From assembly GCA_903876795.1 (NCBI GenBank), contig CAIRBK010000080.1, positions 29,865 through 93,864 of the forward strand: a DNA stretch of 64,000 nt, given 5' to 3'. Source of the stretch: an uncultured Verrucomicrobiota bacterium. Its GTDB lineage: Bacteria; Verrucomicrobiota; Verrucomicrobiia; Opitutales; Opitutaceae. Position 1 is the stretch's first letter. Every line of letters starts with the position of its first letter. The notes beneath the pieces were generated by a model. That model worked only from the letters and a program-made list of their open reading frames with translations. It had not been told where the DNA came from and ran no database searches. Of this stretch, positions 37,709-45,650 are shown one piece after another. The translations under genes were made by a program, and so were the position numbers.

Positions 37709-38350
37709 TCAAAAGGCCGGCACTCCCTGCGTCACTGCGGGTAAAACCACGAAGACATCCTGCGAACGACCGCGATAAATGAACTTCAACCGCAGGCGCT
37801 GCGGAGCGTCGAAGTCGCCCTGCGTGTTGCGGCGGGGCTGCGGCTCGTTTTTCCAGTTTCTGAAACCCGCGTCGTAGTAGTCGTAGCTGATGGCAGTGAC
37901 GAGCGGCGACACCAGCGTCTCGCGGGGAGACTGTTCGGCGAAGTTTTTCTCCAGCCGCGAATGCCACAAGATCAACAGTCCCGTGCCTTCGCGGACCGCC
38001 AGCGAGCACACCACCTCGGGCAAAGGCTGGCCCGGCCAGTTGAAAACACGGCTGCCATCGAACAACTCGAAGGTCACCAGCGTCTCCGTGCCGCCGGACT
38101 GGGTGCGGATGTCCTTCACCGTGATCGGCGGCTGGTCGGCCGTGCCGGCCGGCGGACGCGTGGCGGCGCGAAATTCGTGCTCCAGAAAGCGCGTCACGGC
38201 CCGCGTATGCTGGTCAAAGAGGCGCAGGTCGGTGTTGCGTCCCCAAAGCTCGCCCATGGAAAAGATGAACGTATTGAGCGCCACCATGAGCAGGCCGGCC
38301 AGCGCGAGCGCGAGCAGTGTCTCCAGGAGGGTGAAGCCGCGCCGTCTCAT
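37709..38350 (-). CDS. gspJ: Type II secretion minor pseudopilin GspJ
   Basis: A 213-residue pseudopilin starting MRRRGFTLLETLLALALAG, a type IV prepilin signal cut after Gly with Glu at +5. The start at 38350 overlaps the gspI stop by four bases. A longer upstream open frame on the same strand overlaps gspI and is rejected. The soluble domain has no recognisable enzyme motif. It is one nucleotide before gspK. Confidence 0.9.
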   Translation of the reverse strand: MRRRGFTLLETLLALALAGLLMVALNTFIFSMGELWGRNTDLRLFDQHTRAVTRFLEHEFRAATRPPAGTADQPPITVKDIRTQSGGTETLVTFELFDGSRVFNWPGQPLPEVVCSLAVREGTGLLILWHSRLEKNFAEQSPRETLVSPLVTAISYDYYDAGFRNWKNEPQPRRNTQGDFDAPQRLRLKFIYRGRSQDVFVVLPAVTQGVPAF

Positions 38351-38811
38351 TTGTTGACGACCTCCTGGATCTTGGTGATGCGGTCGCGGACGGCCGCGTG
38401 CAGCTTGGCTCGTTCGGTCTGGACCGACCAGGTGGGCCGGAGCACGCGGAAGACTTCGCGGAATTTTTGCTCTTTGGCCGCAGCGTCCGCGGCGGCGATC
38501 TCGCACTCGAACGTGACCGCGAACAAGTCCGGCAAGTCGGTTGGTTCGATGACTGCGGTCCAGCGCACGCGACGGCCGTCGGCGGAGTCGAATTCGCCGC
38601 CCTGTCGGGCCAGCTCGACATCGGGCTGGGCAAGAAGCTGGGCCCGCGCGAACTGCACGTCGGGCTGGCCGCCGGCGGCGCGCCGGGCGATCTGGTAGCC
38701 GTTGAGCACATTCACGTAGGCCGAGCCGAGCACGACGGCCGCGAGCGCGAAAATCGCCAGCGCGACGAGCACTTCCAAAAGCGTAAACGCGGACGGACGG
38801 GGACGGTTCAT
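38347..38811 (-). CDS. gspI: Type II secretion minor pseudopilin GspI
   Basis: A 154-residue pseudopilin. MNRPRPSAFTLLEVLVALAIFALAAVVLG is a prepilin signal with the conserved Phe and Glu; the residue before Phe is Ala instead of Gly, allowed for prepilin peptidases but less common. The start at 38811 overlaps the gspH stop by four bases. Confidence 0.88.
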   Translation of the reverse strand: MNRPRPSAFTLLEVLVALAIFALAAVVLGSAYVNVLNGYQIARRAAGGQPDVQFARAQLLAQPDVELARQGGEFDSADGRRVRWTAVIEPTDLPDLFAVTFECEIAAADAAAKEQKFREVFRVLRPTWSVQTERAKLHAAVRDRITKIQEVVNK

Positions 38812-39332
38812 GGCGGGGTCTGCGCGGCCAGCATCGGCGCGCACGTCCAGGGATCGATTTCAAGGACGCGCACGGAGCCGTCGCGGTTTCTCAATTGAAC
38901 ACGGAACGGCGAACACGTGCCGTCGGCGTAAAACGTCACGGCTGGCAGTGTCTGCGTCTCGACGAGCTGCCCGCCCACCAGAATAGCGGAAGACGTGCCC
39001 ACGGATTTGGGCGCGAACCATGCGATCTCGGTCGTCTCCGGCCAGACAAACGGCAGGCGCACCGGGCCTGCGGTTGACGTGGCGACAAATTCGCGGGTCT
39101 TGGCGTCCAGCGTCAGACGCACGTCGCGGTTGTTGAGCAGCGCGTCTTTGCGCGTCTCGGCCACGGCCGCCCAGAACAGCTCGGCGGCGTTTTTGGGGCG
39201 GTCGCCGAGGAGACGCGAGGCGCCGACCACCAGCACGCCGGTGAGCAGGGCGATCAACGCGATCGTAACAAGCACCTCAAGGAGTGTGAACCCGCGCCGT
39301 GCGCCGTGGCGTTTCGGAGCGGAAGCGGACAT
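38808..39332 (-). CDS. gspH: Type II secretion minor pseudopilin GspH
   Basis: A 174-residue pseudopilin starting with the prepilin signal ARRGFTLLEVLVTIALIALL at about residue 12. The following DRPKNAAELFWAAVAETRKDALLNN and C-terminal strands fit GspH/FimT. It starts 29 bases after the gspG stop. The frame is open upstream into gspG but those ATGs are not used. Confidence 0.88.
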   Translation of the reverse strand: MSASAPKRHGARRGFTLLEVLVTIALIALLTGVLVVGASRLLGDRPKNAAELFWAAVAETRKDALLNNRDVRLTLDAKTREFVATSTAGPVRLPFVWPETTEIAWFAPKSVGTSSAILVGGQLVETQTLPAVTFYADGTCSPFRVQLRNRDGSVRVLEIDPWTCAPMLAAQTPP

Positions 39333-39361
39333 GGGGCGCGAGCCGGGCGGGGGCCGGCGAC

Positions 39362-39808
39362 TTACCAGTTGCCGATGTCGTCCGCAGTGCCCTCGATGCG
39401 GTCGGGCCCCTTGGAAAACAGATCGTAGCCGGTCGGGTTTTTCACGCCAGGGAAGCGATAGGCGTAGGGCTCCTGCCAAGGGTCCAGCGGGAGCTTGTTG
39501 CCGGGCGTCTCGATATAGGGCCCCTTCCAGTTTTCGGTCCGATTGGCCGGAGGCGTCAGCAAAGCCTGCAAGCCCTCCGCCGTGGACGGATAGCCCCCCA
39601 TGTCGATACGATAGGCCGTGAGCGGCGTCTTCACGCTGGAGTTGACGAAGAGGCGGGCGATGTCCTCCTGCTTGCTGCCGAAGATACCGCCGACCTTGGT
39701 CACGGCGAGGCCTACCAGCAGACCGATGATGGCAAGAACCACCAGGATTTCCAAAAGGGTGAACGCCCGACGGGCGGAACGAAGGGCCTGACGATTGGGG
39801 AGACGCAT
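39362..39808 (-). CDS. gspG: Type II secretion major pseudopilin GspG
   Basis: A 148-residue major pseudopilin. RRAFTLLEILVVLAIIGLL is the prepilin signal. The soluble domain has the GspG signature GGYPSTAEGLQALLTPP, WKGPYIETPGNKLPLDPW and the C-terminal GYDLFSKGPDRIEGTADDIG, which carries the calcium site in known structures. It is the first gene of the operon, 70 bases after tRNA-Arg. Confidence 0.95.
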   Translation of the reverse strand: MRLPNRQALRSARRAFTLLEILVVLAIIGLLVGLAVTKVGGIFGSKQEDIARLFVNSSVKTPLTAYRIDMGGYPSTAEGLQALLTPPANRTENWKGPYIETPGNKLPLDPWQEPYAYRFPGVKNPTGYDLFSKGPDRIEGTADDIGNW

Positions 39809-39878
39809 ACAGGTAAATGGAGAGACGCGAGTAAGGGTGAAATGTGACGCGGGTTGCGTACAAAGGCGAACGTAAAGC

Positions 39879-39954
39879 TGGTGCCCCCGCCCGGACTTGA
39901 ACCGGGATACGCGGTTTAGGAAACCGCTGCTCTATCCAGTTGAGCTACGGGGAC
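39879..39954 (-). tRNA. tRNA-Arg (anticodon CCT)
   Basis: Reading from 39954 down, the acceptor stem GTCCCCG pairs with CGGGGGC (one G-U-type pair at position 2), the D arm contains AGCTCAACTGGATAGAGC, the anticodon stem-loop is GCGGTTTCCTAAACCGC with CCT in the loop, and the T arm is CCGGGTT-type with GTTCAAGTC. CCA is encoded directly after the discriminator base. CCT reads AGG codons. 76 bases including CCA. Confidence 0.95.
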
Positions 39955-40003
39955 GAACCAAGTGACTCACAAACGCGGGGCAAGTTGGGGGCTGGATTGT
40001 AGG

Positions 40004-40033
40004 TTGACAACCCTTGGTTGCGCCGGCTTTCAT
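40004..40033 (+). promoter_or_regulatory. Candidate promoter of rpsR
   Basis: TTGACA at 40004-40009 within GGTTGACAACCC, and an 18-base spacer to TTTCAT (40028-40033), a 4 of 6 match to TATAAT. The ATG at 40049 lies 39 bases after the -35 hexamer. The same word occurs before the CPA2 gene. Confidence 0.45.
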
Positions 40034-40048
40034 TCTCCCCTTTTTCAA

Positions 40049-40243
40049 ATGAGCACGACCGAAACCACCCAGCAGAGCCTCACGCCGGAACAGATTCCGT
40101 TCACCACGCCTCAGGCCCTCCGCAACTACGTCACCGACACCGGCAAGATCCTGCCGCGCAAATACACCCACCTGTCCGCCAAGCAGCAGCGCGCGGTCAC
40201 GAAGACCATCAAACAGTCCCGCAACAACCTGCTCGCGCTTTAA
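40049..40243 (+). CDS. rpsR: 30S ribosomal protein S18
   Basis: A 64-residue S18. The core LRNYVTDTGKILPRKYTHLS with AKQQRAVTKTIKQSRNNLLAL is the family block. It is transcribed alone here, without rpsF, ssb or rplI that usually surround it, and has its own promoter-like element and terminator. The ATG at 40049 is used; an earlier in-frame ATG near the tRNA would add unrelated residues. Confidence 0.93.
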   Translation: MSTTETTQQSLTPEQIPFTTPQALRNYVTDTGKILPRKYTHLSAKQQRAVTKTIKQSRNNLLAL

Positions 40244-40267
40244 AGCGACGGTTGGGAGTTTTGCTTC

Positions 40268-40298
40268 AAAGGCCGGAGCTTATACCTCCGGCCTTTTT
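40268..40298 (+). terminator. Terminator of rpsR
   Basis: An 11-bp stem AAAGGCCGGAG/CTCCGGCCTTT (40268-40278 with 40286-40296) with a T run to 40298. The next ATG (40305) is seven bases further, so the terminator partly shapes the tsaC leader. Confidence 0.85.
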
Positions 40299-40304
40299 CA
40301 TGCC

Positions 40305-41312
40305 ATGAAACCGACATCCACCGCGCGGATCTACCGCCCGACCCGGCGAAACCTGGCCACGCTGGCCAACGTGCTCGCGCGGGGAGGTCTTGTCGCGGCT
40401 CCCACCGAGACTGTTTACGGGCTCGCGGCGGACGCACTCAACGCCAAGGCCTGCCGGGCTATTTTCCGGGCCAAGGGCCGGCCGGCCGACGATCCCCTTA
40501 TCGTCCATGTGGACACGCTCGCCCAGGCTGAGGCCATCGCCGAGTGGAATGAAGCGGCCCGCTTGGTGGCCAAGGCGTTTTGGCCCGGACCGCTTACCTT
40601 GGTGTTGCCCAAAAAACCGGGCGTGCCGGGCATCGTCACCTCGGGCCTGCCGAGTGTCGCGGTGCGAATGCCGGCCCACCGGCTTTTCCGCCAGCTCATC
40701 CGGTTGAGCGGATGTCCGCTGGCGGCACCGAGCGCCAATCCTTTCGGCTACGTCAGCCCGACAACAGCGGAACACGTGCGAGACCATCTGGGCCGGAGAA
40801 TCGGCCACATCCTCGACGGGGGAGCGTCCAAGATAGGCCTGGAATCGACCATTATCGACCTGCGAGATACGGCCCATCCTGCCTTGCTGCGGCCCGGGGC
40901 GATTTCCAAGGAAGGCCTGGAGCGCGTGCTCGGCCTCACCGTGAGCGCACACGGCCGCACAGTGCCGACCAAAGCCCGGGCGATCGCACCTGGTATGCTG
41001 GAGCGCCACTACAGCCCGCGCACGCCGCTGATCCTCAGCCCAGCGCTATCACCCGAACTGATCGGTCGCGTCCCCGCCAACGAGGCCCTGCTGTTTATTC
41101 GGAAGCCGGAGAGAGTCCCGCCCTTCAAAAACGTGTTTTGGCTGGCCAGATCAGGCGGCAGTCTGAGCGAGGCTGCCCACAATCTTTTCGACCGCCTGCG
41201 CTCGCTGGACACGGGCGGCTGGAGGAGCATCCACGCCGAATTGGCGGCAGGCGACGATCCTCTGGTTGCGGCGATCAACGATCGCCTGTCCCGGGCGGCG
41301 GCCAAGGGCTGA
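40305..41312 (+). CDS. tsaC: L-threonylcarbamoyladenylate synthase
   Basis: A 335-residue Sua5/YwlC-type enzyme, making threonylcarbamoyl-AMP for the t6A modification at position 37 of ANN-decoding tRNAs. The YrdC-like domain (1-215) has APTETVYGLAADALN, FRAKGRPADDPLIVHV and LAAPSANPFGYVSPT. A C-terminal Sua5 domain (about 230-330) follows the AIAPGMLERHYSPRTPL linker. Length and linker identify the long Sua5 form. Confidence 0.95.
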   Translation: MKPTSTARIYRPTRRNLATLANVLARGGLVAAPTETVYGLAADALNAKACRAIFRAKGRPADDPLIVHVDTLAQAEAIAEWNEAARLVAKAFWPGPLTLVLPKKPGVPGIVTSGLPSVAVRMPAHRLFRQLIRLSGCPLAAPSANPFGYVSPTTAEHVRDHLGRRIGHILDGGASKIGLESTIIDLRDTAHPALLRPGAISKEGLERVLGLTVSAHGRTVPTKARAIAPGMLERHYSPRTPLILSPALSPELIGRVPANEALLFIRKPERVPPFKNVFWLARSGGSLSEAAHNLFDRLRSLDTGGWRSIHAELAAGDDPLVAAINDRLSRAAAKG

Positions 41313-41316
41313 CTCC

Positions 41317-41360
41317 GATCCAAAAAAGCGGACCCGGTCGGGGTCCGCCTTTTTTGGATC
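41317..41360. terminator. Bidirectional terminator between tsaC and the BY-kinase gene
   Basis: A stem of about 19 bp, GATCCAAAAAAGCGGACCC (41317-41335) against 41341-41360 with one bulged C, and T runs on both strands (TTTTTT to the right on plus, AAAAAA at 41322-41327 for minus). It serves both convergent genes. Confidence 0.88.
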
Positions 41361-41384
41361 GATAGGTATCGTGTAGCTCGGGGA

Positions 41385-43610
41385 TTATTCCCGCTCCGGA
41401 GTGGGGTCCTCCTTGGACATGACCACGTAATAATCCTTGTAGGACTTGTCGTAATACTGGGCATAGTAATAGCCCGACACCGCCAAGTTCAGGCCGTTGA
41501 GGACCGCGCCGAACACCGGGACGTTGGTCTCAAGGAGCTTCTTGGCGCTGAACTGGGCCGCCTTGCGACGAACCTTGTTGAAGAAGATGGTGAAGACGGA
41601 ACCATCAACCAGCGGCAAGATGATCAGGGCGTCGCTCACGGCGGCGAGGGGCGGGGTATCGAAGAACACACGATCATAGCGCTTGCGCAAATCGGCGATG
41701 AACGACTCGAAGTTTTTACCGTTGAGGATCTGCGTGGGGTTCTTTGCGCGGCCACCGGTAGGGATCACGTCGAGATTAGGATGGACGCCACGAATAACCA
41801 CGTCGTCGATCACGGCGCTACCGGCACAGATATCGATCACGCCCTTGCGATTCTCCAAACGGAACGACTTGTGGATGTTGGGTTTTCGCAAATCGCAATC
41901 AACTATGACAACTCGCTCACCGTGAGCGGCAAAGGTCAGGGCCAGATTTGTCGTGGTAAAGGACTTGCCCTCGCCGGGGATCGTGCTGGTCACGAGGATA
42001 CACTGGGCGTTCTTGCTCTCGTCCTTCAGACGCAGGCTGGAGTGCAGGGTCAGGAAGGCTTCGCTGACTTGGCGGTCGGCGTTGTTAACGACGATCTGGG
42101 CCTTGTCGCGTTGCTCCATCTTTTTGATCTGCGGGATGATGCCGATCAGGGGCAGGCCGACGACGCCCTCGATGTCGAAGGAGCTCTTCACGCGGTCGTC
42201 GATGAACGCTACGAAGAAAGCGAAGGCCAAGCCGAGGCCCAGACCGCCAACCAAACCGAGGCCGATGTTGAGGGTGATCTTCGGGGCTACGTAATCGCTT
42301 TCCTGCGAGGGCACGGCCTTGTCCACCACGCGGGCGTTCTGGGTCTCCATGGTGGAGATCATGGTAGTGTCGCGCATGCGACCGATAAGATTTTGGAGGA
42401 GCTCCTCGTTGATCTTCAACTTGCGGACACGCTCCTCGTATTCGACGTTGGCACGGTCCAGTGACATCGTGTCGGAGCTGGTTTGCGCCAGCGAGCCGCG
42501 AGCTTCGGCGTCGTTGCGCCGGGCGTTTTGGTAATCGGACTCGATGGTGGCTGCGGCTGTGTCGATGGCCTTCTTCAACTCGCGCTCGCCCTGGGCAAGG
42601 GAATTCATGGCCTCCATCATGATCGGATGCTTCTCGCGGTAACGGTCCCGAAGCTGCGCAACGATGATTTTCTTGGAGGAGACGTCTTTGACCAGCTGAT
42701 CGATGAGGGGCTGGCCGGCAATGAACGACAACTCGGTGAGTGAACCGCCGGCATCACGGCGTTCCTGCACCTGTTTCCAGCGGATTTCGGCGTCCTTGAG
42801 CTTCGCCTCGGTCTGGGTGACGTAGAGGTTGAGCGCCTTGAGTTTCTCGGTCACGATGTCCTTGCGCTGATCGAGAGAGATCATGTTGTTCTTCTCGCGA
42901 TAGGTCTGAATCTCGTTGGCCAGATCCTTGACGGTGCGCTCCTGCTGTTCGGCGCGGATCTTAAGCTCCTCGACCGCCTTCATGGATTCGTCGATACGCA
43001 CGCGGGCGTTGTAGGCGATGAACTCATCGACGAAGAGATTGGCCACCTTGGCGGCGATCTGCCGGTCGGGATGGCGATAGCTGATGTTGATGAGAAGGCT
43101 AAGTCGCTTGGGCACGATCTTGCGGTTCTCGCCCAGCACCTCGATGGGCGTAACCGGGTCGCTGCCCTTGCCCTTCTCGTAGGGGGCCATGAACTGGCGC
43201 ATATCCTCCCCGGTGATACGCTCGGCCACCTTCTGTACGATGGCGGAACTGCTGAGAACCTCCACGACGGTGTTGAGATCCTCGGTGCCGCGCACGGTGT
43301 TGTCCACCACCGCCTCGACGTTTTTCAGGACCGTGGGGTCGCTGCGGAAAATCTGCACGCTGGCAACCGACTGGTAGATTTTGGTCTGGCTAAACGTGTA
43401 GACCAGCACGGAGGAGAAAACGACCAGAAATACGACGATGATATACCAGATACGCTCGCGCAGAATCAGGGCATAGTCCCTGAAGCCGCGCTGCATGGCG
43501 CTTTCGCCGCCGTAGCCGACGGCCGAGTAGCCCGCATAGCCGTCTCCGCTGTAGCCGTAATGCCCCTGATGATTACCTTGGGACGAGGGTTGTTTTAGAT
43601 TCGAGTCCAT
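41385..43610 (-). CDS. Polysaccharide co-polymerase / tyrosine autokinase (Wzc-like)
   Basis: A 741-residue inner-membrane protein that controls exopolysaccharide chain length. The N-terminus has a Tyr/Gly-rich head (about residues 16-36), a first membrane helix (about 54-70), the Wzz-type periplasmic coiled-coil region (to about 460), a second helix (about 475-495), and a C-terminal BY-kinase with Walker A TIPGEGKS (near 541-549), Walker A' VVIVDCDLRKPN and Walker B VFFDTPPL. The last 29 residues hold a Tyr cluster (GYYYAQYYDKSYKDYYVV), the autophosphorylation tail. It follows the Wza-type gene by 17 bases. Confidence 0.92.
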   Translation of the reverse strand: MDSNLKQPSSQGNHQGHYGYSGDGYAGYSAVGYGGESAMQRGFRDYALILRERIWYIIVVFLVVFSSVLVYTFSQTKIYQSVASVQIFRSDPTVLKNVEAVVDNTVRGTEDLNTVVEVLSSSAIVQKVAERITGEDMRQFMAPYEKGKGSDPVTPIEVLGENRKIVPKRLSLLINISYRHPDRQIAAKVANLFVDEFIAYNARVRIDESMKAVEELKIRAEQQERTVKDLANEIQTYREKNNMISLDQRKDIVTEKLKALNLYVTQTEAKLKDAEIRWKQVQERRDAGGSLTELSFIAGQPLIDQLVKDVSSKKIIVAQLRDRYREKHPIMMEAMNSLAQGERELKKAIDTAAATIESDYQNARRNDAEARGSLAQTSSDTMSLDRANVEYEERVRKLKINEELLQNLIGRMRDTTMISTMETQNARVVDKAVPSQESDYVAPKITLNIGLGLVGGLGLGLAFAFFVAFIDDRVKSSFDIEGVVGLPLIGIIPQIKKMEQRDKAQIVVNNADRQVSEAFLTLHSSLRLKDESKNAQCILVTSTIPGEGKSFTTTNLALTFAAHGERVVIVDCDLRKPNIHKSFRLENRKGVIDICAGSAVIDDVVIRGVHPNLDVIPTGGRAKNPTQILNGKNFESFIADLRKRYDRVFFDTPPLAAVSDALIILPLVDGSVFTIFFNKVRRKAAQFSAKKLLETNVPVFGAVLNGLNLAVSGYYYAQYYDKSYKDYYVVMSKEDPTPERE

Positions 43611-43627
43611 GAAATGAGACGTGCCTG

Positions 43628-44233
43628 TTAAAGAATGCGCTCGGGTACAAAGACGATGTCGTTCACCAGAAGCGGCCAACTGTTGCTGGAGGTGCCTTTG
43701 ATGAGATCGTCGGCATTGATGATGTAGGTGTCGGTCTTGCCGTCTGCATTGGTCCGCGTGAGCTTAACCTGGCTGCGGTTGGCCAAGCGGCTGAATCCGC
43801 CCGCGCGGGAAATCGCGTCTAGCAGCGTCAGCCCCTGCTCCTGGGGGAAGAGCACGGCACCGGGCTGGTTTACCTGGCCGATGACGTTGACTGAACGCTT
43901 GGCATACTCGACCACCACGACATTGACCTGCGGATTGACAAGGTAATCACGGTCGTAGAGCTGGCGAATGAGCTCCTCCGCCTGTCGCAGGGACATGCCC
44001 TTGACATCCACTTTGCCGATCAAAGGCAACGTGATGGAATACTCCTGCGAAACACGCACATCGCGCTTGAGATTCTCCTCCTGAAATACCTGCACGTTCA
44101 GAAGATCCGAGGGCTGGAGGACGTAGTCTAGCGGCGCGGCGGCCGGAACACGCTTGGTCTCTTCGGCCAAGGAACGGCATGTCAATAAAACGGATACGAG
44201 CGCCAGAATGATGAATTTAATCTTGGGGAACAT
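43628..44233 (-). CDS. Polysaccharide export protein (Wza-like, short)
   Basis: A 201-residue exported protein. Residues 1-25 (MFPKIKFIILALVSVLLTC) form a signal peptide with a possible lipobox at Cys19 (LLTC). The Poly_export domain begins DYVLQPSDLLNVQVFQEE and one SLBB domain follows (VNVIGQVNQPGAVLFPQE). E. coli Wza is about 380 residues; this version has only one SLBB and may need partners. The start at 44233 is chosen by the signal peptide; an ATG at 44299 would lie before the terminator-like hairpin. Confidence 0.88.
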   Translation of the reverse strand: MFPKIKFIILALVSVLLTCRSLAEETKRVPAAAPLDYVLQPSDLLNVQVFQEENLKRDVRVSQEYSITLPLIGKVDVKGMSLRQAEELIRQLYDRDYLVNPQVNVVVVEYAKRSVNVIGQVNQPGAVLFPQEQGLTLLDAISRAGGFSRLANRSQVKLTRTNADGKTDTYIINADDLIKGTSSNSWPLLVNDIVFVPERIL

Positions 44234-44244
44234 GGTCTCTAACG

Positions 44245-44279
44245 AAAAAAAAAGGAAGAAGATCGGACGATCTTCTTCC
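44245..44279 (-). terminator. Strong terminator just upstream of the Wza-type start
   Basis: A 12-bp stem GGAAGAAGATCG/CGATCTTCTTCC (44254-44265 with 44268-44279; the central bases open to a small loop) followed on the minus strand by nine T's. It lies between the barrel gene stop (44310) and the Wza-type ATG (44233), whose start codon is only eleven bases beyond the T run. Transcripts of barrel and wza genes would therefore be separated or attenuated. Confidence 0.85.
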
Positions 44280-44309
44280 ATGGGGGGGGGAATGGTCAAG
44301 CCAGGCTAA

Positions 44310-45443
44310 TCAGTAGCGAGCGCTGATCGAGAGAGTCACCAGATTGTTGCTGAACTCACTGGCCGCACCGAGATCGGAGTTCTGCTGACGATAGACATAC
44401 GAGAGGGTGGAACTCAGGTGGTTGTTGATGATGTAAGTGGTGCCAACTGAACCCTCGTAGTAGTCGTTGGTGTAGCCGGTGTAATCGAGAATACGGTAAG
44501 TCACGCCGGCGTTGACGCGCCAATCAACCGTGATGGAGCTGGTGGCTGCGAGAGAGAACTCGGTGTTCTCATAGGAAGCACCACCGGAGGAGGCGTTGCT
44601 GAAGTCACGATTCAGGCCGAGCGAGAATTGGGTCTTGTCGGTGTAGGCGTAGGCCAGGGATGCACGGGCACCCAGCGAGCCGTCCTCATCGGCACCGATG
44701 TGGGCGTTGCGGGTGTTGTAACCCACGCTGAAGGAGCCGGAGAGCTTGGGAGTGAAGGAACCACGGGCACCCACATTGTAGTAGAAGGAGTCGTATTTGT
44801 TGGCACCGGAAACAGTGAGTTCAGTGCGCTTGTAAGTGACACCGGTGCTCGCATCGATCTTCGGGGTGAGCTCGTAGTAAACGTTCACGGGAACCGTATA
44901 GCTCTTCTCCTCGGTGGTGCCGGGAGTCTTGTAATCGGTGAAGCCGTAAGAGAGGCCAGAACCAACGCTGAACTTTTCGGAGAGCACATACTCGCCATCA
45001 ACACCGAAGGCGGTGACATGACGCTCAAGCAGCTTGCCTGCGGTGGGAACCACATCTACCGTGGCCTGATCGAGCTCGTTGAACGAGGCGTTGGCGTTCA
45101 GATTCACACGGTCATTATCATAAGATGCGGTTGCCCCAAAACCGAGCAACTGGTTGTTCAGCTTAACGTTGTCGGCATAGCTGGTGAGGGTGGAGTTGGC
45201 GAAGAGGTTGCCTTTAACGGCGGAATCCTTGCCGTAGACGAGGTCAAAACCGGGCTTCAAGGTGAAGACCGTATCCTCAATCTCGCCGCTGGAAGGCCCA
45301 AGAAGGATGTTGTCGTTATAGGCAACGCTGGCGTCGCCCGTGGCAAAGAGCTCGGCATTGTCGCCGATCGCCAAGAAAGGAGCTGCAATGGCGGAACCGC
45401 CGATTGAGCCAAGGATGGTTAGGTTACGGACGATTTTCTTCAT
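44310..45443 (-). CDS. Outer membrane beta-barrel protein of the EPS locus
   Basis: A 377-residue exported beta-barrel of the BBP2 type found in exopolysaccharide loci. Residues 1-21 are a signal peptide, then the typical start ATGDASVAYNDNILLGPSSGE. Many alternating hydrophobic strands end in Tyr (VTLSISARY) as an outer-membrane sorting signal. It may be the exporting pore or a surface partner (inference). It is the first gene of the EPS group and has a sigma-54-like promoter and its own terminator. Confidence 0.8.
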   Translation of the reverse strand: MKKIVRNLTILGSIGGSAIAAPFLAIGDNAELFATGDASVAYNDNILLGPSSGEIEDTVFTLKPGFDLVYGKDSAVKGNLFANSTLTSYADNVKLNNQLLGFGATASYDNDRVNLNANASFNELDQATVDVVPTAGKLLERHVTAFGVDGEYVLSEKFSVGSGLSYGFTDYKTPGTTEEKSYTVPVNVYYELTPKIDASTGVTYKRTELTVSGANKYDSFYYNVGARGSFTPKLSGSFSVGYNTRNAHIGADEDGSLGARASLAYAYTDKTQFSLGLNRDFSNASSGGASYENTEFSLAATSSITVDWRVNAGVTYRILDYTGYTNDYYEGSVGTTYIINNHLSSTLSYVYRQQNSDLGAASEFSNNLVTLSISARY

Positions 45444-45547
45444 GATTAAGCGGGATCAGTTTGAGTAGAGGCAGCCATCAATGAGTAACTGTGGACACCA
45501 AAGCAAGCCCGTGATGTTACAAGTTATTCATATGTCAACGCCCCATT

Positions 45548-45563
45548 TGCAGAAATACTGCCA
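45548..45563 (-). promoter_or_regulatory. Sigma-54-like promoter of the EPS barrel gene
   Basis: On the minus strand the 16-mer TGGCAGTATTTCTGCA matches the -24/-12 consensus TGGCAC-N5-TTGCA at the invariant GG and GC with the right spacing, and 10 of the 11 defined bases apart from two changes. The start of transcription would fall near 45537, about 95 bases before the ATG. No activator gene is in the window. Confidence 0.55.
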
Positions 45564-45650
45564 TAGTTGTGCTTACCCATCTGGCAAATGGAAGCCATTC
45601 CTGTGGTGACATGCCGAAGGAGTTCGCCTCATTTATCACCCATAGACCAG

